From an uncultured Sutterella sp. (GTDB taxonomy: Bacteria; Pseudomonadota; Gammaproteobacteria; Burkholderiales; Burkholderiaceae_F), in NCBI GenBank assembly GCA_900552915.1, contig USBS01000046.1, positions 1 through 13,424 on the forward strand: a DNA stretch of 13,424 nucleotides, given 5' to 3'. The notes under the pieces were generated by a model. The model saw only the letters and a list, made by a program, of their open reading frames with translations, had not been told where the DNA came from and ran no database searches. This document shows positions 1 to 7,784 of this stretch, piece by piece. The position numbers were made by a program, and so were the translations under genes. Position 1 is the stretch's first letter; every line of letters starts with the position of its first letter.

Positions 1-402
1 CCCAAAACGGAAATCTTCTCGGATCCGCCCATGTCTCAGGCCGAAGCCATGAGCTACATCATGCGCGGCCAGTCGCTCGAATCCGCCGACAACAGCGATA
101 ACGAGGCGCTCACCGCGGCGCTTTTGAGCGTCGGGCTTTCGCAGACCGGTCAGTTCGTCTCCGAAGTCGCGCATCTGCTTAAAGTCATCGACCTCAACGT
201 CTCGACCACCGGCGCGGGCGACGACTATCAGGTTGTCGTGAGCGGCTATGTTCTTCCGGGCCTGCAGGTAAAGTACTCCATGGGGCTTTTCGATTCGATC
301 GCAACGATCACGGTGCGCTACAGACTGTTGGCGCAGCTTTTTGTCGAAGCGAGTTCCGGCGCCGCGCACAGCCTTGATCTGCTCTACTCGTTCGACTTCT
401 AA
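1..402 (+). CDS. tamB: TamB C-terminal fragment (translocation and assembly module inner-membrane component)
   Basis: Partial gene: the reading frame is open from base 1, so the ATG at 31 is an internal Met and not the start. About 133 residues are visible and end in a TAA at 400-402. The fragment reads PPMSQAEAMSYIMRGQSL near its beginning and ends in LLYSFDF. In between is a stretch of alternating beta-strand character (VSGYVLPGLQVKYSMGLFD, ITVRYRLLAQLFVEASSG). This pattern is typical of the DUF490/TamB C-terminal domain, which in the known family works with the BamA-like TamA to insert outer-membrane proteins and in phospholipid transport. The terminal aromatic Phe fits the beta-rich C-terminus of the family. 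Full TamB proteins are usually over 1,200 residues, so most of the gene lies off the left edge. It is convergent with the alaS-tusA unit. Identification is by pattern recognition, fairly sure. Confidence 0.75.
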   Translation, partial: PKTEIFSDPPMSQAEAMSYIMRGQSLESADNSDNEALTAALLSVGLSQTGQFVSEVAHLLKVIDLNVSTTGAGDDYQVVVSGYVLPGLQVKYSMGLFDSIATITVRYRLLAQLFVEASSGAAHSLDLLYSFDF

Positions 403-412
403 CCGCGACACG

Positions 413-443
413 AAAAGCCCGCACAGGTACTTTCCGTACGGGC
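413..443 (-). terminator. Probable intrinsic terminator of the alaS-tusA unit
   Basis: On the minus strand GCCCGTAC pairs with GTGCGGGC (plus-strand arms 417-424 and 436-443; 8 bp including one G-U wobble, 11-nt loop). A TTTT run follows (plus 413-416). It lies 22 nt past the tusA stop. On the plus strand the same pair becomes a C-A mismatch and there is no T run, so it favours the minus strand. The T tract is short. Confidence 0.55.
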
Positions 444-465
444 CCGATTGCGAAATCAACTTTTC

Positions 466-696
466 TCAGTGCTCTTTGTGGATCACGTGCAGAGTTTTGT
501 CTTCCTCGCACGCCGTTTGACTCACCAGCGTGTGTCCGCCCTGCGTACAGAAGACCTGCAGGTCCTCCACGGCATGGGGGTCGTCGGTGAGCACTCGAAG
601 GCACTCCCCGACTTCGACGTTTCTGAGCGCTTTTTTGGCTTTGAGCACCGGCTGCGGACATTTCAGCCCGCAGCAGTCAAGTATGTCGCTCATCAT
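466..696 (-). CDS. TusA/SirA-family sulfurtransferase-like protein
   Basis: A small protein of 76 residues (75 if the second of two adjacent ATGs, at 691-693, is used). It carries the family signature GLKCPQPVLKAKKAL near its N-terminus, the CPxP motif whose cysteine carries the persulfide in TusA. The next segment, GECLRVLTDDPHAVEDLQVFCTQGGH, matches the second half of the two-layer alpha/beta fold. TusA relays sulfur for tRNA thiouridine synthesis; related family members serve other sulfur or redox roles, and the exact role here cannot be read from sequence. Two extra cysteines sit just before the signature (DCCGLKC), more than in classical TusA. The ATG at 696 shares one base with the alaS TAA (TAATG), which argues for translational coupling; no clear Shine-Dalgarno is seen. 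A longer in-frame start at 720 would lie inside alaS and add residues unlike the family. Confidence 0.8.
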   Translation of the reverse strand: MMSDILDCCGLKCPQPVLKAKKALRNVEVGECLRVLTDDPHAVEDLQVFCTQGGHTLVSQTACEEDKTLHVIHKEH

Positions 697-3338
697 TACG
701 CTAGTTTCTCGGCAATCCAAGCGCGAGCACTCTGCAGTGCCGCCGGGAGCGCGGCAGCATCCGTTGCACCCGCCATGGCCATGTCAGGCTTGCCGCCGCC
801 CTTGCCGCCGCACTGAGCGGCCACAAAGTTGACGAGTTCACCGGCCTTCACCTTACCGATGAGGTCCTTCGTGACGCCTGCGCAAAGCTGAATTTTTTCG
901 CCGCCCGTAACCGCCAAAACGATCACGGCCGTGCCGAACTTGCTCTTGAACTTATCCATCGTCTCGCGCAGCGTCTTGGCGTCGATCCCTTCGAGCGTGG
1001 TGAGAAGCACCTTAACTCCGTTGACATCTTCGGCTGCGCTCAGCGCTTCGTCGCCCTGCTTGGCGGCAAGCTTGGCCTTCACTTCGGAAAGTTCCTTTTC
1101 AAGGCGCTTGACGGTTTCGCTCATGTGGTCGATCTTCTCGGGCAGCTCTTCGGCCGGAGCTTTGAACTTGGCTGCGGACACGGCAAGCAGATCGGCATTC
1201 TTCTGCATCAGGTGCAGGGCGTTTAAGCCCGTAACCGCTTCCACGCGGCGCACGCCTGCGGAAATACCCGCCTCGCTTACGATCTTGAAGGCGCCGATGT
1301 CGCCTGTGCGCGCCACATGCGTGCCGCCGCAAAGCTCAATCGATGTGCCGATGTTGAGCACGCGCACCGTTTCGCCGTACTTTTCGCCGAAAAGCATCAC
1401 GGCGCCCGTCTTGCGGGCTTCTTCAATCGGCAACACGCGGCACTGTACGGCGGTGTTGGCGAGGATCTCAGCGTTGACGATTTCCTCGACGCGGCGGATT
1501 TCCTCGGCCGTCATGGGCTTGTCGTGATGGAAGTCAAAGCGCGTGACGGCGTCGTTCACAAGACTTCCCTTCTGCGCCACATGTTCGCCCAGCACTTCAC
1601 GCAAAGCCTTGTGCATGATGTGCGTGACCGAGTGGTTGCGCATGATCGCTTGGCGGCGCTTGGCGTCGACGACAGCCTTGAAGGTGTCGCCCGTCTTCAC
1701 TTCGCCTTCGCAGACATGTGCGACATGACTGAAGACGCTGGCCTTCAACTTCAAGCAATCGCGTACGTTCAGAAGCGTCGTGCCGTTTTCGAGAATGCCC
1801 GTGTCGCCGACCTGGCCGCCCATTTCGGCGTAAAACGGCGTCTTGTCGAGAATGACGAGCACGTCGTCGCCGGCCTGAGCACTTTCGACCTGAATGCCGT
1901 CCTTATAAACGGCAAGCACCTTGGCTTCGGGAACTTCAAGCGTGTCGTAGCCCAGGAATTCGTTGTTGTCGCCCGTAAAGAGCACGTCGGCGGCAATCTT
2001 GAACTTGCCCGCGGCGCGCGCCTTGTTCTTCTGCTCAAGCATGCAGGCTTCAAAACCTTCGGTGTCGACCGTAAGGCCCCGTTCACGGCAGACGTCGCCG
2101 GTGAGGTCCACCGGGAACCCGTACGTGTCGTGCAGCTTGAAGGCAACGTCGCCCGGGAACACGCCGTCCTTGCAGTGCGCAACAGCCTCGTCGAGGATCT
2201 GCATGCCGTTCGACAGCGTCTGTAGGAAACGTTCTTCCTCGGCACGGATCACTTCGGCGATCTTCGGATTCTTGATTTCCGGATAGATGTCGCCCATTTC
2301 GCGCGCCAGCGGCTCGACGAGCTTGTAGAAGAACGGGCCGCGGGCGCCGAGCTTGTAGCCGTGGCGAATCGCACGGCGGCAGATGCGGCGGATCACGTAG
2401 GCACGGCCTTCATTACCGGGCTTGACGCCGTCAGCAACGGCAAAGCCGCAGGAGCGGATGTGGTCGGCAATCACCTTCAGAGAGGGACTCTGCGGATCGA
2501 CGTTTTCGGCGCCGGCCGCTTCGACGGATTCCTTGGCGGCGCGCATCAGATTCTGGAAGAGGTCGATGTCGTAGTTGGTGTCGACGTCCTGCAGCACGGA
2601 AGCCAGACGCTCCAAACCCATGCCGGTATCGATGTTGGGCTTGGGCAGACGGTTCATGTTGCCGGCGGTGTCGCGGTTAAACTGCGTAAACACCAGATTC
2701 CAGATTTCCATGTAACGATCGCCGTCTTCGTCGGGGCTCCCCGGAGGGCCGCCCTGCACCTTGGGGCCGCGGTCAAAGAAGATTTCCGAGCACGGACCGC
2801 ACGGACCGGTGTCGCCCATCATCCAGAAGTTATCGGACATGTAGCGGGCGCCCTTGTTGTCGCCGATGCGAACGATGCGCTCAGCCGGCACGCCGATTTC
2901 CTTATTCCAGATATCGTAGGCTTCGTCGTCTTCGATGTAGACCGTCACCCAAAGGCGTTCTGCCGGAAGCTTGTAGACCTGCGTGAGCAGTTCCCAGGCC
3001 CAGGCAATCGCTTCGCGCTTGAAGTAGTCGCCGAAGCTGAAGTTGCCGAGCATTTCGAAGAAGGTGTGGTGACGGGCCGTGTACCCGACGTTGTCGAGGT
3101 CGTTGTGCTTGCCGCCCGCGCGAATGCACTTCTGAGCGGTCGTCGCACGCTTGAGGCTCTTATCGAGCCCAAGGAAGTTGTCCTTGAACTGATTCATACC
3201 GGCGTTCGTGAAAAGCAGCGTCGGATCGTCCTGCGGAATCACCGGGCTCGAGGCCACAATGGGGTGCCCCTTGCTTTCGAAGAACTTCAGAAAGGCCGTG
3301 CGAATCTCGGCAGCCGTCATGTAAGTGTCGGGTTTCAT
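696..3338 (-). CDS. alaS: Alanyl-tRNA synthetase
   Basis: An 880-residue class II aminoacyl-tRNA synthetase that charges tRNA-Ala in the cytoplasm and edits mischarged Ser or Gly. The catalytic core begins at the N-terminus with FLKFFESKGHPIVASS, TLLFTNAGMNQFKD and RAGGKHNDLDNVGYTARHHTFFEMLGNFSFGDYFK. The editing domain carries the zinc-site motifs HSVTH (H569, H573) and CGGTH (C670, H674). The C-terminal C-Ala domain ends with a glycine-rich GGKGGGKPDMAMAG stretch. Length fits the family (about 875). The ATG at 3338 is preceded by a weak AAGAG about 10 nt upstream; an internal ATG at 3320 (MTAAEIR) lines up better with other AlaS N-termini but has no ribosome site, so the start is uncertain by six residues. 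The downstream tusA-like gene overlaps its stop by one base. A 155-bp gap separates it from glmM and contains a notable inverted repeat. Confidence 0.98.
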   Translation of the reverse strand: MKPDTYMTAAEIRTAFLKFFESKGHPIVASSPVIPQDDPTLLFTNAGMNQFKDNFLGLDKSLKRATTAQKCIRAGGKHNDLDNVGYTARHHTFFEMLGNFSFGDYFKREAIAWAWELLTQVYKLPAERLWVTVYIEDDEAYDIWNKEIGVPAERIVRIGDNKGARYMSDNFWMMGDTGPCGPCSEIFFDRGPKVQGGPPGSPDEDGDRYMEIWNLVFTQFNRDTAGNMNRLPKPNIDTGMGLERLASVLQDVDTNYDIDLFQNLMRAAKESVEAAGAENVDPQSPSLKVIADHIRSCGFAVADGVKPGNEGRAYVIRRICRRAIRHGYKLGARGPFFYKLVEPLAREMGDIYPEIKNPKIAEVIRAEEERFLQTLSNGMQILDEAVAHCKDGVFPGDVAFKLHDTYGFPVDLTGDVCRERGLTVDTEGFEACMLEQKNKARAAGKFKIAADVLFTGDNNEFLGYDTLEVPEAKVLAVYKDGIQVESAQAGDDVLVILDKTPFYAEMGGQVGDTGILENGTTLLNVRDCLKLKASVFSHVAHVCEGEVKTGDTFKAVVDAKRRQAIMRNHSVTHIMHKALREVLGEHVAQKGSLVNDAVTRFDFHHDKPMTAEEIRRVEEIVNAEILANTAVQCRVLPIEEARKTGAVMLFGEKYGETVRVLNIGTSIELCGGTHVARTGDIGAFKIVSEAGISAGVRRVEAVTGLNALHLMQKNADLLAVSAAKFKAPAEELPEKIDHMSETVKRLEKELSEVKAKLAAKQGDEALSAAEDVNGVKVLLTTLEGIDAKTLRETMDKFKSKFGTAVIVLAVTGGEKIQLCAGVTKDLIGKVKAGELVNFVAAQCGGKGGGKPDMAMAGATDAAALPAALQSARAWIAEKLA

Positions 3339-3370
3339 AAACTATAAACTCTTGAATCCAATAGCAGTTC

Positions 3371-3425
3371 GCCCGAATTTAGGGCGCAAACAAACCGCGG
3401 GGCTCGCACCCGCAATAATTCGGGC
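3371..3425 (-). promoter_or_regulatory. Candidate structured leader upstream of alaS
   Basis: A perfect 9-bp inverted repeat, GCCCGAATT (3371-3379) and AATTCGGGC (3417-3425), encloses 37 nt. On the minus strand the enclosed part holds a second hairpin, GCGGG with loop TGCGAGC and CCCGC (5-bp stem, 7-nt loop). It lies 33-87 nt before the alaS start. Whether it is transcribed in the leader is unknown, because no convincing -35/-10 pair could be fixed. It could also be part of a termination region for glmM or a protein-binding site. Confidence 0.35.
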
Positions 3426-3439
3426 AATTTTACAGGAAC

Positions 3440-3471
3440 GAAGGAAATCGGCGGCGTGAAGCATCGCCGCC
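3440..3471 (-). terminator. Probable terminator of glmM
   Basis: A perfect 7-bp GC stem, GGCGGCG and CGCCGCC (plus arms 3450-3456 and 3465-3471), with an 8-nt loop, starts 22 nt past the glmM stop. On the minus strand it is followed by GATTTCCTTCGTTCC, which is T-rich but not a clean T run. Moderate confidence because of the imperfect tail. Confidence 0.45.
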
Positions 3472-3493
3472 CGTCTCCTTTCTTCGCAGATCG

Positions 3494-4828
3494 CTAATCC
3501 AAAGCCTCGGCCATGCGCTCGGCAAGCTCTCGGGCCGTCTTCGGATCCTGCGCTTCAACCATGATGCGCAGCAGCGGTTCGGTGCCCGACGGACGAATGA
3601 GCACGCGTCCGCTTCCAGCCAGTTCGGCTTCGCAGGCCTTGACAGCCTCGGCAAACTTAACGTTCGCTTTCCAGTCGTACCCCTTGGCAATGCGGCGGTT
3701 CACCAGCACCTGAGGAAGCAGCTGCAGATCGGCCGTGAGTTCGGCCAGCGTCTTGCCGGTGCTCACAACGGCCGCAAGAACCTGCAGAGCGCTCACGATG
3801 CCGTCGCCCGTGGTCTGGCAGTCCAAAGCGATGAGATGCCCCGAACTTTCGCCACCGTAGAGCCACCCTTTGGCAAGGAGCTTTTCCATCACGTATCGGT
3901 CGCCCACCTTGGCGCGCTCAAAGCCGATGCCGAGTTCGGCAAAGCGCTTTTCAAGCGCAAAGTTCGTCATGAGCGTACCGACAACGCCGGACTGCTTGCC
4001 CATGCCGCGGATGCGCTCGCAAGCCATGACGTAAAGGAGCGCGTCGCCGTTGTAGACGTTTCCCTTGTTGTCGGCCATGATGAGACGATCGGCGTCGCCG
4101 TCGAACGCAAGCCCCAAATCGGCACCCGCTTTTGCGGTACGCTCGGCCAAGTCGTCGGTGTGCGTTGCACCCACACCGCGGTTGATATTGAAGCCGTCCG
4201 GTTCAATTCCCTCGCAGACCACATCGGCGCCGAGTTCATGGAACACGGCGGGCGCAGCGTGATAGGCCGCACCATGCGCGCAGTCGAGGTAAAGCTTCAT
4301 GCCCTTGAGGTCGAGCCCGTTGGGGAACGTGCTCTTGCAGAATTCCACGTAGCGCCCGCAGGCGTCGTCCAGACGCCGGGCTTTCCCGAGCGCGTCGCTT
4401 GTAACGCAGGCAAAGCCCTGCGCGATTTCGGCTTCGATCTCTTCTTCGACGGCGTCGGGCAGTTTGGTTCCGGCCGCCGAAAAGAACTTGATGCCGTTGT
4501 CCTGATAAGGATTGTGGCTCGCGCTGATCACAACACCCGCATCAAGCCTCAGGGCTCGCGTGAGATAGGCCACAGCCGGCGTCGGGATGGGGCCGCATAG
4601 GACAATGTCGACGCCGGCGGCCGAAAAACCGGCCTGCAGCGCGGCTTCCAGCATATAGCCCGAAACACGGGTGTCTTTTCCGATCAAAACGGTTGCATGA
4701 GGCGACTTGCTGTGCCGTGCAAACACGCGGCCCGCGGCCTGACCGAGCCGCAGCACAAAGTCGGGAGTGATCGGAGATTCGCCGACGGTGCCGCGCACGC
4801 CGTCGGTACCAAAAAACTGTCTGGCCAT
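3494..4828 (-). CDS. glmM: Phosphoglucosamine mutase
   Basis: This enzyme converts glucosamine-6-phosphate to glucosamine-1-phosphate, feeding UDP-GlcNAc for peptidoglycan and lipopolysaccharide in the cytoplasm. The 444-residue length is normal for GlmM. It starts MARQFFGTDGVRG. The active-site loop ISASHNP holds the phosphoserine (S104 here), the metal loop DGDADR lies at 243-248, GGESSGH follows for sugar binding, and RPSGTEPLLRIMVEA near the C-terminus is the phosphate-binding loop. The ATG at 4828 is chosen because AAGGAA sits 9 nt upstream and the protein then matches family N-termini. The frame stays open for 33 more codons upstream, but those overlap folP and look unlike the family. 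It is 64 nt downstream of folP, as in the widespread ftsH-folP-glmM order, so co-transcription with folP is likely. Confidence 0.97.
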   Translation of the reverse strand: MARQFFGTDGVRGTVGESPITPDFVLRLGQAAGRVFARHSKSPHATVLIGKDTRVSGYMLEAALQAGFSAAGVDIVLCGPIPTPAVAYLTRALRLDAGVVISASHNPYQDNGIKFFSAAGTKLPDAVEEEIEAEIAQGFACVTSDALGKARRLDDACGRYVEFCKSTFPNGLDLKGMKLYLDCAHGAAYHAAPAVFHELGADVVCEGIEPDGFNINRGVGATHTDDLAERTAKAGADLGLAFDGDADRLIMADNKGNVYNGDALLYVMACERIRGMGKQSGVVGTLMTNFALEKRFAELGIGFERAKVGDRYVMEKLLAKGWLYGGESSGHLIALDCQTTGDGIVSALQVLAAVVSTGKTLAELTADLQLLPQVLVNRRIAKGYDWKANVKFAEAVKACEAELAGSGRVLIRPSGTEPLLRIMVEAQDPKTARELAERMAEALD

Positions 4829-4837
4829 TTTGCTCAA

Positions 4838-4843
4838 TTCCTT
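4838..4843 (-). promoter_or_regulatory. Shine-Dalgarno site that sets the glmM start
   Basis: AAGGAA on the minus strand, 9 nt before the ATG at 4828. It supports this start over the longer open frame that reaches back to 4927. Confidence 0.7.
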
Positions 4844-4892
4844 TCGCGAGCGCTCCTCAAGAGCACGTTTCGCAAATGTCGATTCGGGAATT

Positions 4893-5753
4893 TTAGCGGG
4901 CCGTCCGCAAGGCCTGCCAAACGTCAAGCGCTTCGCGCGTTTCGCGCACGTCGTGCACGCGCACGATCGCGGCGCCGCGCTCGACCGCCATCAAGGCGCC
5001 CGCCACACTCGAAACAACGCGCTTCGTAGCGTCGGGCTGATGGGTCGCCGCGCCGATCGAGGATTTGCGCGAAAGCCCCATCAAATACGGTCGACCGCTT
5101 GCGGCAAAGCGTTCTGTGTGCCTGAGGATGCTGAAGTTGTGTTCGACCGTCTTTCCGAAACCGAAGCCCGCGTCCCAGCAGATTTGAGCGGGATCGACCC
5201 CGTGCTCGATCAGCACCGCTTCGCGCCGCTTTAAATACGCTTCGATTTCACCCAAAAGGTCTTTGTACTCAGGCTTAGCCTGCATCGTTCGGGGCGTTCC
5301 CAGCATGTGCATGATCACGAGCCCAGCGCCGCTCTCGGCAGCCGCCTCGACCGCCCCAGGCAGTTCAAAAGCGCGGATGTCGTTCAAAATGCAGGCGCCC
5401 GCTTCAATGGCGGCGCGCATCACTTCGGGCTTGCTTGTGTCGACGGAGACGGCAAGTCCCGCGCTTGCCAAGGCACGCACAACCGGCACGACACGGCGCA
5501 GTTCTTCTTCTACGCTCACCTCGTCGGCCCCGGGACGCGTGGATTCGCCTCCCACATCGAGAATGTCGGCGCCCTCGCCTGCCAACTTCAACCCCCAGGC
5601 AACAGCCTCTTCAAACCCCGAGTGGTCTCCCCCGTCGGAAAACGAATCGGGCGTGACATTGACGATGCCCATGATCAGCGGACGCGTCAGATCAAACGTA
5701 CGGCCTCGGCAGCGCCACAGCTTTGCTTTGCCGGGCATTTCATCGGAAAACAT
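4893..5753 (-). CDS. folP: Dihydropteroate synthase
   Basis: Condenses 6-hydroxymethyl-dihydropterin pyrophosphate with para-aminobenzoate to give dihydropteroate; it is the target of sulfonamides. The 286 residues form a TIM barrel with all the family blocks in order: IMGIVNVTPDSFSDGG (around 27-42, N32 in the metal and diphosphate loop), DVGGESTRPGA, VDTSKPEVM, LNDIRAFE, MHMLGTPRTMQ, DAGFGFGKTVEHN, GLSRKSSIG and the C-terminal RVHDV. One small departure: the block usually written DPGFGFGK reads DAGFGFGK, a Pro to Ala change next to the pterin-site Asp. The start at 5753 has only a weak GAG about 8 nt upstream; an ATG five codons in (MPGKAKLW) is a possible alternative. A strong ftsH terminator ends only about 15 nt before the start, so expression needs read-through or an upstream promoter inside ftsH. 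Confidence 0.97.
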   Translation of the reverse strand: MFSDEMPGKAKLWRCRGRTFDLTRPLIMGIVNVTPDSFSDGGDHSGFEEAVAWGLKLAGEGADILDVGGESTRPGADEVSVEEELRRVVPVVRALASAGLAVSVDTSKPEVMRAAIEAGACILNDIRAFELPGAVEAAAESGAGLVIMHMLGTPRTMQAKPEYKDLLGEIEAYLKRREAVLIEHGVDPAQICWDAGFGFGKTVEHNFSILRHTERFAASGRPYLMGLSRKSSIGAATHQPDATKRVVSSVAGALMAVERGAAIVRVHDVRETREALDVWQALRTAR

Positions 5754-5767
5754 GTTTTCTCAACTCG

Positions 5768-5799
5768 AAAAAAGGCGGCGGAGTTTGCTTTCCGCCGCC
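5768..5799 (-). terminator. Strong intrinsic terminator after ftsH
   Basis: On the minus strand GGCGGCGGA and TCCGCCGCC form a perfect 9-bp stem (plus arms 5791-5799 and 5774-5782) with an 8-nt loop, followed directly by TTTTTT (plus 5768-5773). It starts 23 nt past the ftsH stop and ends about 15 nt before the folP start codon. Confidence 0.85.
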
Positions 5800-5822
5800 G
5801 GTGTCAAAAGGATGGGACTCGA

Positions 5823-7784
5823 TTACTTTGCGTTGTCGCGGTTGCGATCGTCACCCTGCTCCGTTCCGCCCTCGGGACCGAACGGATCGTCTTCGGGCGC
5901 GGGCTTCATTTCTTCGGCAGGCTTTTCGTCCTTAACGGGAGCAGGCTTGGCCGAACCCGTAACCGGAGCCTTGGGCGCACGCAGTTCCTTCCCCGCGAGA
6001 ATGTCGTCGATCTGATCGCTGTCGATCGTTTCCCAATCGAGAAGCGCCTTGGCCATGCGATGCATTTCTTCCTGGTGCTCTTCGATCACCTGACGGGCGC
6101 GCTTGTACTGTTCGTCGAGAATGCGGCGGATTTCCGCGTCTACCGCCTGCATGGTCTTTTCGGAAATGTGCGTGGTCTTCGTAACCGAACGGCCGAGGAA
6201 CACTTCGCCCTCGTTTTCGGCGTACACCATCACGCCCATCTTGTCGCTCATGCCGTAGCGCATCACCATGTCGCGGGCAAGCTGGGAGGCGCGTTCGAAG
6301 TCGTTGCTCGCGCCCGTGGTCATCTGATGCATGAAGACCTCTTCGGCAATACGGCCCGCAAAGAGAATCGCAATGCGGGTGAGCAGATACTCGCGATCGT
6401 ACGAGTAACGGTCTTCTTCGGGCAGCTGCATCGTCACGCCCAAAGCTCGGCCGCGCGGGATGATCGTGACCTTGTGCACCGGATCGGACTTAGGCAGGAG
6501 CTTCGCTACCAACGCATGGCCCGATTCGTGATAGGCCGTGTTGCGGCGCTCGTCTTCGGTCATCACCATGGAGCGACGTTCCGCACCCATCATGATCTTG
6601 TCTTTGGCCAGTTCGAAGTCGTTCATCTCCACGACGCGGCCGTTGCGGCGTGCGGCAAACAAGGCGGCTTCGTTCACAAGATTGGCCAGATCGGCACCGG
6701 AAAAGCCGGGCGTGCCGCGTGCAATCACATCGGGCTGCACGTCGGGGCCGATCGGCACCTTCTTCATGTGCACATTGAGAATCTGTTCGCGGCCGCGAAT
6801 GTCGGGCAGCGGCACCACCACCTGACGGTCAAAGCGGCCCGGGCGCATCAGCGCAGGATCGAGCACGTCGGGACGGTTCGTGGCCGCAATCACGATGACG
6901 TTGGTGCCGGTTTCAAAGCCGTCCATCTCAACGAGCATCTGATTCAAAGTCTGCTCGCGTTCGTCGTTGCCGCCGCCCAGACCAGCGCCGCGCTGACGAC
7001 CCACCGCATCGATTTCGTCGATGAAGATGATGCAGGGAGCGTTCTTCTTGGCGTTTTCGAACATGTCGCGCACGCGCGCGGCACCCACACCTACAAACAT
7101 TTCAACAAAGTCGGAACCGGAAATCGAGAAAAACGGCACGCCCGCTTCGCCGGCGATGGCCTTGGCAAGGAGCGTTTTGCCGGTGCCGGGCGAACCCACA
7201 AGCAAAATGCCGCGCGGAATATGACCGCCGAGACGCTGAAAGCGCGACGGATCACGCAGGAATTCCACAACCTCTTGCACATCTTCCTTGGCTTCATCGC
7301 AGCCGGCTACATCGGAAAAGCGCACCTTGTTGGCCGAATCGTCGAGCATGCGCGCCTTGCTCTTTCCGAACGAGAAGGCGCCCGTCTTGCCGCCCTGCAT
7401 CTGGCGCATGAAGAAAATCCACACGCCGATCAACAGCAGCATCGGGAACCAACTGATGAGCAAGGTCTGCAGGAACGACGGCTCCTCTTCGGGCTTGCCG
7501 AAGACCTGTACGCCGTTCTTGCGCAAATCGTCGACCATCCACAGGTCGCCCGGGCTCGTGATGGCGTAGACCGGCCCTTCGGTCGGCGTCACGGTGATCT
7601 TGCGGCCCTGCACGTCGACGCGGCGAATCTTGCCGTCCTTGGCGTCCTGCATGAACTGCGTGTAGCTCGTCTGTTCTGTCGGCGTCACGGCGGCGTTTTC
7701 GCCGTCGAACTGACGGAAAACCGTAAAGAGCACGAATGCGATGAGCAACCATACCGCAACGCGGCTGATCATTCTGTTGTCCAA
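5823..7784 (-). CDS. ftsH: ATP-dependent zinc metalloprotease FtsH
   Basis: Membrane-anchored hexameric AAA protease that degrades short-lived and misfolded membrane and cytosolic proteins. The 653 residues read, in order: first membrane segment VAVWLLIAFVLFTVF (about 8-23), periplasmic domain, second membrane segment LLISWFPMLLLIGVWIFF (about 108-126), Walker A GSPGTGKT (197-204), Walker B IIFIDEIDAVG, second region of homology TNRPDVLDPALMRPGRFDRQ, and zinc site HESGH (419-423). The tail after about residue 600 is rich in Pro, Lys and Asp/Glu and probably unstructured. The start is a TTG at 7784: GAGGG lies 5 nt before it, and the encoded MDNRMISRVA lines up with the usual MNN-type N-terminus. 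An ATG at codon 5 (7772) has no well-spaced ribosome site. A terminator after rlmE suggests a separate promoter in the 141-bp leader. Confidence 0.98.
   Translation of the reverse strand: MDNRMISRVAVWLLIAFVLFTVFRQFDGENAAVTPTEQTSYTQFMQDAKDGKIRRVDVQGRKITVTPTEGPVYAITSPGDLWMVDDLRKNGVQVFGKPEEEPSFLQTLLISWFPMLLLIGVWIFFMRQMQGGKTGAFSFGKSKARMLDDSANKVRFSDVAGCDEAKEDVQEVVEFLRDPSRFQRLGGHIPRGILLVGSPGTGKTLLAKAIAGEAGVPFFSISGSDFVEMFVGVGAARVRDMFENAKKNAPCIIFIDEIDAVGRQRGAGLGGGNDEREQTLNQMLVEMDGFETGTNVIVIAATNRPDVLDPALMRPGRFDRQVVVPLPDIRGREQILNVHMKKVPIGPDVQPDVIARGTPGFSGADLANLVNEAALFAARRNGRVVEMNDFELAKDKIMMGAERRSMVMTEDERRNTAYHESGHALVAKLLPKSDPVHKVTIIPRGRALGVTMQLPEEDRYSYDREYLLTRIAILFAGRIAEEVFMHQMTTGASNDFERASQLARDMVMRYGMSDKMGVMVYAENEGEVFLGRSVTKTTHISEKTMQAVDAEIRRILDEQYKRARQVIEEHQEEMHRMAKALLDWETIDSDQIDDILAGKELRAPKAPVTGSAKPAPVKDEKPAEEMKPAPEDDPFGPEGGTEQGDDRNRDNAK

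Noticed and set aside
1317..3347. Long plus-strand frames (302 and 328 codons) opposite alaS.
   Set aside because: Shadows of the alaS reading frame with biased composition, no ribosome sites and no family resemblance.
3380..3416. The T-arm-like hairpin upstream of alaS as part of a tRNA gene.
   Set aside because: No acceptor, D or anticodon arms can be assembled around it, so it is kept only as a possible leader element.
4829..4927. A longer GlmM starting at 4927.
   Set aside because: The extra 33 residues overlap folP, do not resemble the family, and the proper ATG at 4828 has a good ribosome site.
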